Below, piece after piece: positions 8,807 through 17,722 of a DNA stretch of 64,000 nt. The notes beneath the pieces are model-generated. The model searched no databases. It was not told the DNA's origin and worked only from the letters and a program-made list of their open reading frames with translations. The translations under genes were made by a program, and so were the position numbers. The stretch's first letter is position 1, and every line of letters starts with the position of its first letter. Source of the stretch: Roseomonas sp. GC11 (GTDB lineage: Bacteria; Pseudomonadota; Alphaproteobacteria; Acetobacterales; Acetobacteraceae); assembly GCF_024437745.1 (NCBI RefSeq), contig NZ_JANFNY010000003.1, positions 1-64,000 of the forward strand, given 5' to 3'.

Positions 8807-9196
8807 ATGGCCCGCTGGTCGCCGCTGCTCACCTGGATCGGCCTGCTCGGCCTCTGCGCCGCCTATCTCCAGGGCGGGCTGAACAAGCTGCTGGACTATC
8901 CCGGCGCGGTGGCCGAGGCGGCGCATTTCGCGCTGCCCCTGCCGCCCGTCACCGCCGCCCTCACCATCGCCCTCGAACTGGGGGCGAGCCTGCTCATCCT
9001 CACCGGCCGGTGGCGCTGGCTGGGCGCGCTGGCCCTGGCCGCCTTCACCCTGGCGGCCAGCTTCATCGCCAACCGCTACTGGGACCTGCCGCCGGGGCAT
9101 GAGCGCTTCATGACGGCCAATGCCTTCTACGAGCATCTCGGCCTCGTCGGCGCTTTTCTGCTGGTTGCCGTCTGGGACAAGAACCATGCCCGCTGA
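8807..9196 (+). CDS. DoxX family membrane protein
   Basis: A 129-residue inner-membrane protein with about four hydrophobic segments. The GGLNKLLDYPGAVAEAAHF stretch early in the protein and the Pro-rich turn before the second helix are typical of the DoxX/SURF4-like family, linked in other bacteria to redox or sulphur stress. It starts 2 bp after the amidohydrolase stop and overlaps the MFS gene by 11 bp, so it is translationally coupled. Its own role is not known. Confidence 0.85.
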   Translation: MARWSPLLTWIGLLGLCAAYLQGGLNKLLDYPGAVAEAAHFALPLPPVTAALTIALELGASLLILTGRWRWLGALALAAFTLAASFIANRYWDLPPGHERFMTANAFYEHLGLVGAFLLVAVWDKNHAR

Positions 9197-10763
9197 GGCG
9201 CGCGGCGGCAGCTTCGCCCCCCTGTTGCAGCCGACTTTCGCGCTGCTCTGGGTGGCGACGGTCATCGGCAATATCGGCAGCTTCATGCGCGACGTGGCCA
9301 GCGCCTGGCTGGTCACCGAGCTTTCGGCCGGGCCCGCCGCCGTCTCGCTGATCCAGGCGGCGGCGACGCTGCCGGTCTTTCTCCTCGCCATCCCCGCCGG
9401 CGTCATGGCCGATATCCTGGACCGCCGGAAATTCCTGCTGGCGGTGCAGGTGCTGCTGGCGCTGGTCAGCCTGGCGCTGATGCTGCTGGCGCAGGCCGGG
9501 CTGGCCTCGGTGGCTGCCCTGGCGGGGCTCACCTTCCTCGGCGGCATCGGCGCGGCGCTGATGGCGCCCACCTGGCAGGCCATCGTCCCCGAACTCGTGC
9601 CGCCGCGCGACACGCGCAACGCCGTCGCGCTGAATTCGCTCGGCATCAATATTTCGCGCGCCATCGGGCCGGCGGCGGGCGGGCTGCTGCTGGCCAGCTT
9701 CGGCGCCGCCGTCACCTATGGCGCCGATGTCGCCAGCTATGTCGTGGTCATCGCCGCGCTGCTGCTCTGGCGCCGCCCGCCGGCCGGGGAGGACCCGCTT
9801 TCCGAACGCTTCGCCGGGGCTTTCCGCGCCGGGCTGCGCTATGCCCGCGCCAGCCGGGAGCTGCACATCGTCCTGTGGCGCGCCGCGCTCTTCTTTCTGT
9901 TGGCCAGCGCGGTCTGGGCGCTGCTGCCTCTGGTGGCGCGGCAGGTGCTGGGCGGCGATGCGGGCTATTATGGCCTGCTGCTCGGCGCGGTGGGGGCGGG
10001 GGCCATCCTCGGCGCCCTGCTGCTGCCCGTGCTGCGCCGCCGGCTGGATACCGATGGGCTGCTGCTCGCCGCCGCGCTGCTCACCGCCGCCGCCATGGTG
10101 CTGCTGGCCCTTGCCCCGCCGCGTGCCCTGGCGCCGCTGGTGCTGCTGATTCTCGGCCTGGCCTGGATCATCGCCCTCACCACCCTGAACGGCACGGCCC
10201 AGGCCATCCTGCCCAACTGGGTGCGGGGCCGGGCGCTGGCGGTTTATCTCACCGTCTTCAACGGCGCGATGACGGCGGGCAGCCTGGCCTGGGGGGCCGC
10301 CGCCGAGTGGCTCGGCGTGCCGGGGGCGCTCTGGGTGGCGGCGCTGGCGCTGGCGCTCTCCGCCCTCGTGCTGCGGCGTTTCCCGCTGCCGCGCGGCGAA
10401 GCCGATCTGACGCCCTCCAACCACTGGCCGGAGCCGCTGCTGGCCGCCCCGGTGGAGCATGACCGCGGCCCGGTGCTCATCCTGATCGAATACCGGCTGG
10501 CACCCGGCACACAGGCGCAGTTCCGCCGCATGGCGCATCGCCTCTCCGCCGCGCGGCGGCGCGATGGCGCCTATAGCTGGGGCATCGCCGAGGATGCCGC
10601 CGAGCCGCACCGCATGGTCGAATGGTTCATGGTGGAATCCTGGGCCGAGCATCTGCGCCAGCACCGCCGCGTGTCGCAGGTGGATGCCGACCTCCAGGCG
10701 GAGCTGCGCCGCTTCCATATTGGGGAAGAAGCGCCCCAGGTGCGGCATTTCCTGGCATCCTGA
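9186..10763 (+). CDS. MFS transporter with C-terminal dimeric alpha/beta-barrel domain
   Basis: A 525-residue exporter of the MFS_3 (enterobactin exporter-like) group. Residues 1-400 hold about eleven or twelve membrane segments, with MADILDRRKFL in the loop 2-3 motif position. The last 100 residues (DRGPVLILIEYRLAPGTQ onward) are soluble and resemble a dimeric ferredoxin-like ABM domain, an extension common in this group. The start at 9186 lies inside the doxX 3' end. It closes the operon and is followed by a hairpin repeat. The exported compound is unknown. Confidence 0.88.
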   Translation: MPAEARGGSFAPLLQPTFALLWVATVIGNIGSFMRDVASAWLVTELSAGPAAVSLIQAAATLPVFLLAIPAGVMADILDRRKFLLAVQVLLALVSLALMLLAQAGLASVAALAGLTFLGGIGAALMAPTWQAIVPELVPPRDTRNAVALNSLGINISRAIGPAAGGLLLASFGAAVTYGADVASYVVVIAALLLWRRPPAGEDPLSERFAGAFRAGLRYARASRELHIVLWRAALFFLLASAVWALLPLVARQVLGGDAGYYGLLLGAVGAGAILGALLLPVLRRRLDTDGLLLAAALLTAAAMVLLALAPPRALAPLVLLILGLAWIIALTTLNGTAQAILPNWVRGRALAVYLTVFNGAMTAGSLAWGAAAEWLGVPGALWVAALALALSALVLRRFPLPRGEADLTPSNHWPEPLLAAPVEHDRGPVLILIEYRLAPGTQAQFRRMAHRLSAARRRDGAYSWGIAEDAAEPHRMVEWFMVESWAEHLRQHRRVSQVDADLQAELRRFHIGEEAPQVRHFLAS

Positions 10764-10782
10764 GAAGATTTTTTTCAGTTTC

Positions 10783-10855
10783 GCGTCCCGCCTCGGGCCT
10801 GAGGCGGGACGCCAGACTGAAAAAGTTTTTTGGTTCTTTTTTCCAAAAAAGAACC
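10783..10855. repeat. Dispersed A/T-hairpin plus GC-hairpin repeat, copy 2 (inverted)
   Basis: GCGTCCCGCCTC (10783-10794) pairs with GAGGCGGGACGC (10801-10812). GGTTCTTTTTT (10832-10842) pairs with AAAAAAGAACC (10845-10855). These are the same modules as at 1351-1424 in reverse order. The element lies directly after the MFS gene stop and could end the 5.9-10.8 kb operon transcript. Confidence 0.75.
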
Positions 10856-10954
10856 CTTCTGTGAAAAAAGGCTTTCACAACTTTTCACAGCGTTTGACTG
10901 TTTCACCGCCTGCTTCGCCCGGATGGTCCGCGCACCTTCCGAGGAGCAAGCCCC

Positions 10955-11389
10955 ATGCCCCAGACCCCCAAGGACAGCCCCGCCACCCTGGCGCCCTGGC
11001 AGGCCGTCAAGGTCCTGCGCCATATCGAGGCGCATCTGGCCGAGGCGCTGAGCGTGGCCGAGCTGGCCGCGCTGGTCGGCCTCAGCACCGGTTATTTCTC
11101 GCGCGCCTTCCGCGCCAGCCACGCGCTTTCCCCGCATGCCTTCATCCTGCAGCGCCGGCTGGCGCGGGCGCAGACGCTCATGCTGGCTTCCTCGCGCGGC
11201 CTGTCGGAGATCGCGCTGGAATGTGGTTTCTGCGACCAGCCGCACCTGACCAAGCGCTTCCGTGGCGCCCTGGGCATGAGCCCGGCCGCATGGCGCCGGG
11301 GCCAGCTTCAGGCGCGCGCCCTGCCGGAGCGCGGCTTTCCGGCCCGGCGCCAGCAGGGGGCGGGGCTGGCTCAGGGCCTGGCGGTATAG
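10955..11389 (+). CDS. AraC-type regulator, DNA-binding domain only
   Basis: A 144-residue protein made almost wholly of an AraC/XylS DNA-binding domain. The first helix-turn-helix covers LSVAELAALVGLSTGYFSRAFR and the second SEIALECGFCDQPHLTKRFR, followed by the conserved MSPAAWRR. There is no effector-binding domain, as in SoxS- or MarA-like proteins. GAGGAG stands just before the ATG. The 3' end overlaps the convergent binding-protein gene by 19 bp. Target genes are not evident; the MFS operon upstream is one candidate. Confidence 0.88.
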   Translation: MPQTPKDSPATLAPWQAVKVLRHIEAHLAEALSVAELAALVGLSTGYFSRAFRASHALSPHAFILQRRLARAQTLMLASSRGLSEIALECGFCDQPHLTKRFRGALGMSPAAWRRGQLQARALPERGFPARRQQGAGLAQGLAV

Positions 11390-13005
11390 GCGTCCATCGC
11401 CTGGGTCAGGCTGTCGCCACGCGGGGCGTAGCGGATCTCCTGCCGCATCGCCCAGAGGCTGGCCAGATGCAGCAGCGGGATCAGCGCCACCTCATCCCGC
11501 ACCACCAGCCGCGCCGCCTCCTGCCACATCGCGAGGCGGCGGGCCGTGTCGCCGGTGGCCAGCGCCGTGGTGATCAGCCCGTCCAGGCGCGGATTGCTGT
11601 AGCCCGTGCCGTTCAGCGAGCCGAGGCTGCGCGCCGGGTCGCGCGTGCCCAGCACGGCGCCGAGCACGGCATTCGGCTCGCCCGGGCCGGTCAGCCAGCC
11701 GAACAGCGCCGTGGTGAACTGCCCGCCCGCCAGCCGCGGGAAGAACAGCGCCGCCGGCAGCGGCTCCACCTGCGCGGCGATGCCGGCCTGCTGCCACATC
11801 TGCGCCACGGCCTGCAGCAGCGCCTCGTCATTCGGGAAGCGGTTGGCGGTGCCGGTCAGGGTGAGGGCGAGGCCCTGGCCCCATCCGGCCTCCTCCAGCA
11901 GGCGGCGGGCCATGGCGCGGTCCTGCGCCTCGGGGCGGAGCGTGGGGTCGGCGGCGGGGCGGTCCGGCGGCAGAATCTGCCCCGCCGGCTCGGCCGCGCC
12001 ATCCATCACCCGCGCCGCCAGCGCGCCACGGTCCAGCGCCAAGGAAAGCGCCCGCCGCACCCGCGCATCGGCCAGGGGATGGGCCAGGGGATGGGCCTGG
12101 GGATGGACCTGTGCGCCATCCCCGCCCCCCGCACCGGCTGAGGCCGAGGGGTTGAGCAGGAGGTACATCACCCGCGTCCCGTCCTGCCGGGCCATGCGCA
12201 GGCCAGGCGTGCGGGCCAGGCGCGGCGCGTCGCGCAGCGGCACGGCCTCGATCAGTTCCACATCCCCCGCCAGCAGCGCGGCGACCCGCGCGCCATCCTG
12301 CGGCAGCGTGCGCAGGCTGACGCGCTCCCACTCCGGCAGGGGCAGGGGGGAGGCCGGCCGGCGGGCCTGCCACCAATCCGGGTTACGCTCCAGCAGGGCG
12401 CCCTCGCCAGGGCGGTACTGGCGCAGGCGATAGGGGCCACTGCCCAGCGCCGCGGCGCCGCTGTTGAAATCGGCCGGGCTGGCCGTGGCGGCGATGCGCT
12501 CCGGCACCACCAGCAGGGTGGTCAGCCCGTTCGGCAGCAGCGGCCCGGGGCCGGTGGTGTGGAGATGCAGCAGCCCCGGCCCCGCCACCTCCACCCGCCG
12601 CAGCCCGAGCAGGAAAGGCGTGTAGCGCGCCGGGCTGTTCGGAATGGTCATGGCGCGGCGCAGGCTGGCGGCCACATCATCGGCGGTGACCGGCGTGCCA
12701 TCGGCGAAGCGCGCGGCGGGGTCCAGCCGCACCGCCCAGCCATCGCCACCGGGCAGCGCCGCCCAGCCCTGCGCCAGCATCGGGCGCAGCTGGCCATCCG
12801 GCGTCCATCGCAGCAGCGCCTCGAAGACATGGCGGTGCAGGGCGAAATTGGCGGCATCCGCGTGGAAATGCGGGTCGGCCGTGGTGGCCGGCGCGGCCAT
12901 GCCGATGCGCAGTTCCGCCGGCCGCGCCGGTGACGCCAGGGCGGGAAGGACAGCGGACAGAAGGGCGAGCAGGAGGCCGGTGCGAGGGGGGAGGCGGTCA
13001 GTCAT
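11371..13005 (-). CDS. ABC transporter substrate-binding protein, family 5 (peptide/nickel type)
   Basis: A 544-residue periplasmic receptor with a Sec-type leader (LLLALLSAVLPALA). The ADPHFHADAANF start of the mature part and the PADARVRRAL-like region of the second lobe (DARVRRALSLALDRGAL) are family 5 hallmarks. Three 12-bp units at 12072-12107 encode a His-Pro-rich insert (HPQAHPLAHPLAD) just before that region. No permease or ATPase gene of the Dpp/Opp type lies nearby, so the receptor is an orphan here. Its 3' end overlaps the convergent AraC gene. Confidence 0.88.
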   Translation of the reverse strand: MTDRLPPRTGLLLALLSAVLPALASPARPAELRIGMAAPATTADPHFHADAANFALHRHVFEALLRWTPDGQLRPMLAQGWAALPGGDGWAVRLDPAARFADGTPVTADDVAASLRRAMTIPNSPARYTPFLLGLRRVEVAGPGLLHLHTTGPGPLLPNGLTTLLVVPERIAATASPADFNSGAAALGSGPYRLRQYRPGEGALLERNPDWWQARRPASPLPLPEWERVSLRTLPQDGARVAALLAGDVELIEAVPLRDAPRLARTPGLRMARQDGTRVMYLLLNPSASAGAGGGDGAQVHPQAHPLAHPLADARVRRALSLALDRGALAARVMDGAAEPAGQILPPDRPAADPTLRPEAQDRAMARRLLEEAGWGQGLALTLTGTANRFPNDEALLQAVAQMWQQAGIAAQVEPLPAALFFPRLAGGQFTTALFGWLTGPGEPNAVLGAVLGTRDPARSLGSLNGTGYSNPRLDGLITTALATGDTARRLAMWQEAARLVVRDEVALIPLLHLASLWAMRQEIRYAPRGDSLTQAMDAYTARP

Positions 13006-13046
13006 CCGATGACTATAGGCCGGGCTGGCCGCGCGGCCGAAGGACG

Positions 13047-13796
13047 TCAGGCACCATAGCCGCCATCAATGGCCAGCACCGCGCCGGTGATGAAGGAAGC
13101 CTCCGGGCTGGCCAGGAAGACAATGCCGGCCGCCACCTCCTCCGGCTCACCGAAGCGGCCCAGCGCCGTGCCATGGCGCTGCGGCGCCGCGAAGGGGCCA
13201 TCCGCCGGGTTGCGCTCCGTGTTGATCGGCCCCGCCTGCACCACATTCACCGTGATGCCCAGCGGCCCGAGGTCACGCGCCGCGCCCTTCGTATAGCCCA
13301 CCACGGCAGCGCGCGAGGCGGCATAATCCGCCAGCCCCTGCGCCCCGACATGCTCGGCCACCGCGCAGCCGGTGGTGATGATGCGCCCGCCCCGCCGCAT
13401 CAGCGGCGCCGCCGCGCGGATGGCGGTGAAGACGCCGCGGATATTCACCGCCGCCTGCGCCGCCAGATGCGCCGCGTCGATATCCGGGTCATCCACAGCG
13501 CCGGTGACGAAATGCGCGGCGTTGTTCACCAGGATGTCCAGCGCGCCAAACTCCTGCACCACGGCGCGCACCAGGCGGTGGATATCATCCACCCGCGACT
13601 GGTCCGCCTGGAAGGCAATGCCGCGCCCGCCACGCTGCTCGATGCCACGCACCACCTCGGCGGCGCGCTCCGCATCGCGGCGGAAGCTGATGGCCACCAT
13701 CGCCCCCTCCGCCGCCATGCCCAGCGCCGTGGCCCGGCCAATCCCGCGCGACCCGCCCGTGACCAGCGCCACCTTGCCCATCAGCTTCACCGACAC
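13047..13796 (-). CDS. SDR family oxidoreductase with altered catalytic residues
   Basis: A 249-residue short-chain dehydrogenase fold. The cofactor motif TGGSRGIG is at residues 13-20, NNAA at 91-94 and the catalytic-type Asn at 118. The active-site Ser position (fourteen residues before the Tyr in related reductases) is Cys144, and the usual YxxxK is Y158-AAS-R162. Both changes are plain in the DNA (TGC and CGC codons). It may be a slow or non-classical enzyme, or a binding protein. The GTG start at 13796 is preferred because AAGGA lies 7 bp upstream; an ATG at 13781 is the alternative. Confidence 0.8.
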   Translation of the reverse strand: MSVKLMGKVALVTGGSRGIGRATALGMAAEGAMVAISFRRDAERAAEVVRGIEQRGGRGIAFQADQSRVDDIHRLVRAVVQEFGALDILVNNAAHFVTGAVDDPDIDAAHLAAQAAVNIRGVFTAIRAAAPLMRRGGRIITTGCAVAEHVGAQGLADYAASRAAVVGYTKGAARDLGPLGITVNVVQAGPINTERNPADGPFAAPQRHGTALGRFGEPEEVAAGIVFLASPEASFITGAVLAIDGGYGA

Positions 13797-13948
13797 GCCG
13801 CCATCCTTGTCCTGGCCATTCCCCTCCGCCCGAGCCGCGCGGCGCGGGCAGCATGGCAGGGGGGCGGGCGGCGCGGCTTGGATGAAACTGCCGCCGGAAA
13901 TGGGGAAGGAGAGAGAGGGGAGAGAGGGAAAAAGGAGATTGAAAAGAA

Positions 13949-14097
13949 GTTCTTTTTTGAAAAAAAGAACCAAAAAACTTTTATCCGTTCAGCGTCCCGC
14001 TGTGCCGGGAGACGGCGGCAGCCTGAAAAAAAGCCAAAAAACTTTTATCCGTTCAGCGTCCCGCTGCGCCGGGAGACAGCGGCAGCCTGAAAAAAAT
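13949..14097. repeat. Dispersed A/T hairpin with 64-bp tandem duplication
   Basis: GTTCTTTTTT (13949-13958) and AAAAAAGAAC (13961-13970) form the family's A/T stem. Two 64-bp direct copies follow, 13970-14033 and 14034-14097, differing at only a few bases. Each contains CCAAAAAACTTTTATCCG and a CAGCGTCCCGCTG segment. The second copy holds the stop codon and last codons of the large regulator gene on the minus strand. Purine-rich GAGAGAGGG sequence precedes the element. Confidence 0.8.
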
Positions 14098-16968
14098 GCG
14101 CGCGGCGCGCAGGTCAGGCGTGTCCTCCCCCGGCGCGTAGCGGGCGAGGAAGGCGGAGAGGCCCGCGCGGTCCGCCTCGCCCGCGGCACCCGGCCGGCGC
14201 AGCGCGACAAGGCTGGTGGCCGCGCGCAGGGACCACGCCAGCGCCCCCTGCCGCCCCGCGACCGCCAGCGCCGCCTCGAACGCCGCCGCGACCTCGGGCA
14301 GGGGGCGGTCCAGCGCCAGCAGGATCTCACCGCGCAGGCGGAGATATTCCGGCTCGAACCACAATTCCGTGCCTTGCCGCGCCACCTCCAGCGCCGCATC
14401 GAGCAGGGCCAGCGCCTCCGCCGCGCGGCCCAGCCGCAGCAGCCCCTGCACCACGCCCGCATGCAGCAGCGGCATGCGGATGGTGAAGGAGGTTGGGGAC
14501 ATGGCATCCATCGCCGCGCGCAGCAGGGGCAGGCCCTCCTCGACCTCGTCCCGGGCGATCATCTCGGCGCCGCGATAGGCATCCGTCCACAACACCCAGC
14601 CGCGCAGCGGCGGCAGGTCGCGCTGGATCACCAGCCGGGCGGCGGCGGCCTCCTCCAGCTCGCCCATCAGGAAGGCCAGCGGCCAGAGCGTGATGCCCAG
14701 GGCGAAGATGATGCTGGAAGGGTGGTCCAGCTGCCGCGCCTCCTCCGCCACCTCGCGCGCCAGGGCCAGGGCCGGGCCGGCCTCGCCCTGCAGCCAGCGG
14801 ATGCGCGCCAGCGTGGCCAGGGCGAGAATCCGCTGGTCGTAGAAGTTCAGCTTGTTCTGGTGCGGCTGCAAGGTGCGGCGGGGATAGCGGGCCAGCATCG
14901 CCTCGGTCAGCCGCCGCGCCTCCGGCTGCTCCCCCTGCATGTGCAGGATGAAGCCCACCAGCCGGTCCCCCACCGGGCCATCCGCCGGCTGGCCGTCACG
15001 CCACGCGATCTGCTGGAAGCGCAGCGCATGGCCCAGCGCCTCCTGGTAGTCGCGCCGCATCGCCCCGAGCGCCAGGCCGTTCAGCGCGCGCAGCTGGTGC
15101 TCAGTGTCGCCCAACTGCTCGGCGAAGACCAGCGTATTGACCCAGGCGGCCTCCACCGTGCCGGAGAGGAACACCGTGACGGTGCCGAGCGCGGCATAAA
15201 GCCGCATGCCCAGATGCGGGTCCGGCTCCACCTCGCCGCGGAAGGCGGCGCTCGCCGCCTCCAGCCGCTGCCGCGCCTCGTCCATCAGACCAAGGGCCGA
15301 CCACAGCGGCACGCCCGAGAGCGTGAGCGCGGTGCCAAGCGCCGCCTGCCCCCCCGCGCCCAGGCACCAGCCGATGGCGGCGCGCAGATTGTCGATATCC
15401 GGGCACAGCCGGGCCCGCGCCTCGGCCACCGGCAGGCGCTCCCACAGCGCCTCCGCCTCCCGGAAGCTGGCGGCGTAGTGGCGGGCATGGCGCAGCGCGA
15501 TGGCCTCGGCCTCCCCCGCCTCCTCCAGCTTGCCGGTGAGGTAGAGCCGCGTGGTGTCGAGGCAGCGATAGGCCACCTCCACCCGGCGCGGCTGCGGCAT
15601 GAGGAAGGACTTGTCCACCAGCCCGCCGATCCGGTCCACCAGCGTGGCCGGGTCCTCCCCCTCATCCCCGCAGACGGCCAGCGCGGCATCGAGCGAGAAA
15701 CAGCCCTGGAAGATGGCGAGGCGGCGCAGCAGGCGCTGCTCCTCCGGCGGCAACAGGTCGTGGCTCCAGTCCAGCGTGGCGCGCAGCGTCTGGTGGCGCG
15801 GCAGGGCGGTGCGGCGGCCCTGCATCAGCAGGCGGAAACGATCCCCCAGCCGCTCCGCCAGCGGGCCGAGGCCGAGCAGGGCGACGCGCGTCGCCGCCAG
15901 CTCGATGGCCAGCGGGATGCCGTCGAGCTGGCGGCAGATGCGCGCCACCAGCGCCGCCTCCTCATCATCGAGGCTGTGCAGGGCCCCGGTGGCCTGCACG
16001 CGCTCGACAAAGAAGGCCACGGCGGGAAAGGCCAGCGCCTGCCGCGCCGGCAGCGGCGCGCCCTCGGGCGGGCATTCCATCGAGGGCAGGCGGTAGGTCC
16101 ATTCCCCCTCGGCGCGCAGCGGCTCGCGGCTGGTGGCCAGGATCTGCAGGCCCGGCCCGGCCTGAAGAATCTGTTCGGCGAGGCAGGCCGCGGCGCCGAT
16201 CACATGCTCGCAGCTGTCGAGGATGATGAGCCGCCGGGCACCGCCCAGGGCCGAGGCGAGGCTGCCGGCATTGGCCGTGCTGGCCCCGCTGGCCGGGGCC
16301 CCGCTGAGCGCCGCCCCGCTGAGCACCGCGAGCAGCTGCGCCGGCGCCAGCGCGCCATCGGTGAGCGCGCCGAGGTCGAGCAGCAGCGGCGGCTCGGTGT
16401 AGTTCGCCGCCAGCCGCCGCGCCACGCTGAGCGCCACGGTGGTCTTGCCGATGCCCCCGGCGCCGATGATGCTGACGAAGCGCCGCGTGGCCAGATGCCC
16501 GGCGATGAGGGCGATTTCCGCCTCCCGCCCCACCACCGGCTGCAGCCGCGCCGGCAGGCCGCCGCCGAGCAGGGGCAGGGAGGCCGGGTCGGGTGCGGAC
16601 GGGGAGGGGGCGGGCGAGGAGGGAGCCGGCACAGGGACTGGCGGGGCGGCCTGGCGCAGCGGCGCGACGAAGCTGTAGCCGCGCCCCGGCACGGTCAGCA
16701 CATGGCGCGCCTCGGCCTCGGTCTCGCCCAGCGCCTTGCGCAGGGTGGCCATCTGGGCGCGCAGGTTGGAATCATCGACATGGCGGCCGGGCCAGACGGC
16801 GGGGATCAGCGCCTCACGGTCCATCACCTCGCCAGGGCGGCGGGCCAGGGCCACCAGCAGGTCGAGCGCGCGCTGGCCGATGCGCACCGGCTCCCCCCCG
16901 CGCAGCAGGAGCTTGCGCCCGGGGAACAGAGAAAACTCCCCGAAGCTGATCTCCTCCTCGCTGGTCAC
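14053..16968 (-). CDS. wHTH-ATPase-TPR transcriptional regulator
   Basis: A 971-residue cytoplasmic regulator. An OmpR-type winged-helix domain (LVALARRPGEVMDREALIPAVWPG, then VPGRGYSFVAPL) fills about residues 1-90. A P-loop ATPase follows with Walker A GAGGIGKTT near residue 180 and a Walker B-like LIILDSCEH further on. The second half is helical and Ala/Leu-rich, consistent with TPR-like repeats. No sensor kinase is nearby. The GTG at 16968 is preferred over the ATG at 16995 because GGAGG stands 4 bp before the GTG but directly against the ATG. The final residues FFRLPLSPGAAGR are encoded by a dispersed repeat. Confidence 0.85.
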   Translation of the reverse strand: MTSEEEISFGEFSLFPGRKLLLRGGEPVRIGQRALDLLVALARRPGEVMDREALIPAVWPGRHVDDSNLRAQMATLRKALGETEAEARHVLTVPGRGYSFVAPLRQAAPPVPVPAPSSPAPSPSAPDPASLPLLGGGLPARLQPVVGREAEIALIAGHLATRRFVSIIGAGGIGKTTVALSVARRLAANYTEPPLLLDLGALTDGALAPAQLLAVLSGAALSGAPASGASTANAGSLASALGGARRLIILDSCEHVIGAAACLAEQILQAGPGLQILATSREPLRAEGEWTYRLPSMECPPEGAPLPARQALAFPAVAFFVERVQATGALHSLDDEEAALVARICRQLDGIPLAIELAATRVALLGLGPLAERLGDRFRLLMQGRRTALPRHQTLRATLDWSHDLLPPEEQRLLRRLAIFQGCFSLDAALAVCGDEGEDPATLVDRIGGLVDKSFLMPQPRRVEVAYRCLDTTRLYLTGKLEEAGEAEAIALRHARHYAASFREAEALWERLPVAEARARLCPDIDNLRAAIGWCLGAGGQAALGTALTLSGVPLWSALGLMDEARQRLEAASAAFRGEVEPDPHLGMRLYAALGTVTVFLSGTVEAAWVNTLVFAEQLGDTEHQLRALNGLALGAMRRDYQEALGHALRFQQIAWRDGQPADGPVGDRLVGFILHMQGEQPEARRLTEAMLARYPRRTLQPHQNKLNFYDQRILALATLARIRWLQGEAGPALALAREVAEEARQLDHPSSIIFALGITLWPLAFLMGELEEAAAARLVIQRDLPPLRGWVLWTDAYRGAEMIARDEVEEGLPLLRAAMDAMSPTSFTIRMPLLHAGVVQGLLRLGRAAEALALLDAALEVARQGTELWFEPEYLRLRGEILLALDRPLPEVAAAFEAALAVAGRQGALAWSLRAATSLVALRRPGAAGEADRAGLSAFLARYAPGEDTPDLRAARIFFRLPLSPGAAGR

Positions 16969-17072
16969 GCATCCTCCGGCCGGAAACGCGGGCATCCTCC
17001 GCGGGGCATGCGCCCGGTATAGAGCGCCGGCCCGGCGCTGGCAACGCGAACCGCCGGGCAGGGCTTTGTATT

Positions 17073-17711
17073 CTAAGTCTCTTTTGCAGAGGCGGGCAGG
17101 CCGGCCAGCCAGTCCCGCACCTGGGCGAGGTCCGCCCGCGTCAGCCCATGCCCGCCCGGCATGGCGCGGTGGGTGACCGCCGCACCGCCCGCCGCCAGGG
17201 TGGCGGCCAGCGCCGTGCTGCCCTGCGGCGGCACGATCGGGTCCGCCGTGCCGGAGAGCAGCAGCACCGGCGTGCCCGCCAGCACCACCGGCGGCGGCTG
17301 GCGCAGCGGCGGCATGGCGCGCAGCAGCGCCGCCCCGGCCAGCGCGCCGGGATGCAGCAGCAGCAGCGCCGCCGCCATGTTGGCGCCATTGGAGAAGCCC
17401 AGCGCCACCGGCGCCGCCAGCCCGTGCCGCGCCCGCGCCGTGGCGATGAAGCCGGCCATCGCCGCCGCCTGGGCGCGCAGATCCGCCTCATCGAACACCC
17501 CTTCCGCCAGGCGGCGGAAGAAGCGCGGCATGCCAGCCTCCAGAACCCGCCCGCGCGGGGAGAGCAGCGCCGCGCCCGGCGCCACCTCCCGCCCCAGCGG
17601 GATCAGGTCATTCTCGTCCCCACCCGTGCCATGCAGCAGCAGCAGCGGGGGCGCCGCCGGATCCCGCCCCGCCTCGAAGCGGTAGGCGAAACCGTCGATC
17701 ACGGTGTCCAT
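17073..17711 (-). CDS. Alpha/beta hydrolase, carboxylesterase/MhqD-like
   Basis: A 212-residue phospholipase/carboxylesterase-family hydrolase. The oxyanion region is LLLLHGTGGDENDLIPL, the nucleophile elbow GFSNGAN, with Asp in SGTADPIVPP and His in PGGHGLT completing the triad. In Firmicutes, a hydrolase of this group (MhqD) is encoded beside a ring-cleaving dioxygenase and serves quinone detoxification. Here the gene follows the dioxygenase gene directly. The ATG at 17711 has GAGGG 8 bp upstream; a GTG at 17726 overlapping the dioxygenase stop is possible. Confidence 0.85.
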   Translation of the reverse strand: MDTVIDGFAYRFEAGRDPAAPPLLLLHGTGGDENDLIPLGREVAPGAALLSPRGRVLEAGMPRFFRRLAEGVFDEADLRAQAAAMAGFIATARARHGLAAPVALGFSNGANMAAALLLLHPGALAGAALLRAMPPLRQPPPVVLAGTPVLLLSGTADPIVPPQGSTALAATLAAGGAAVTHRAMPGGHGLTRADLAQVRDWLAGLPASAKET

Positions 17712-17722
17712 CGCCGCCGCCC

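Noticed and set aside
13372-17022. A 1216-codon plus-strand open frame
   Set aside because: It runs antisense to the SDR and wHTH-ATPase genes, both with clear domains. The translation is Arg/Gln/His/Gly-rich with no domain, typical of a shadow frame in GC-rich DNA.
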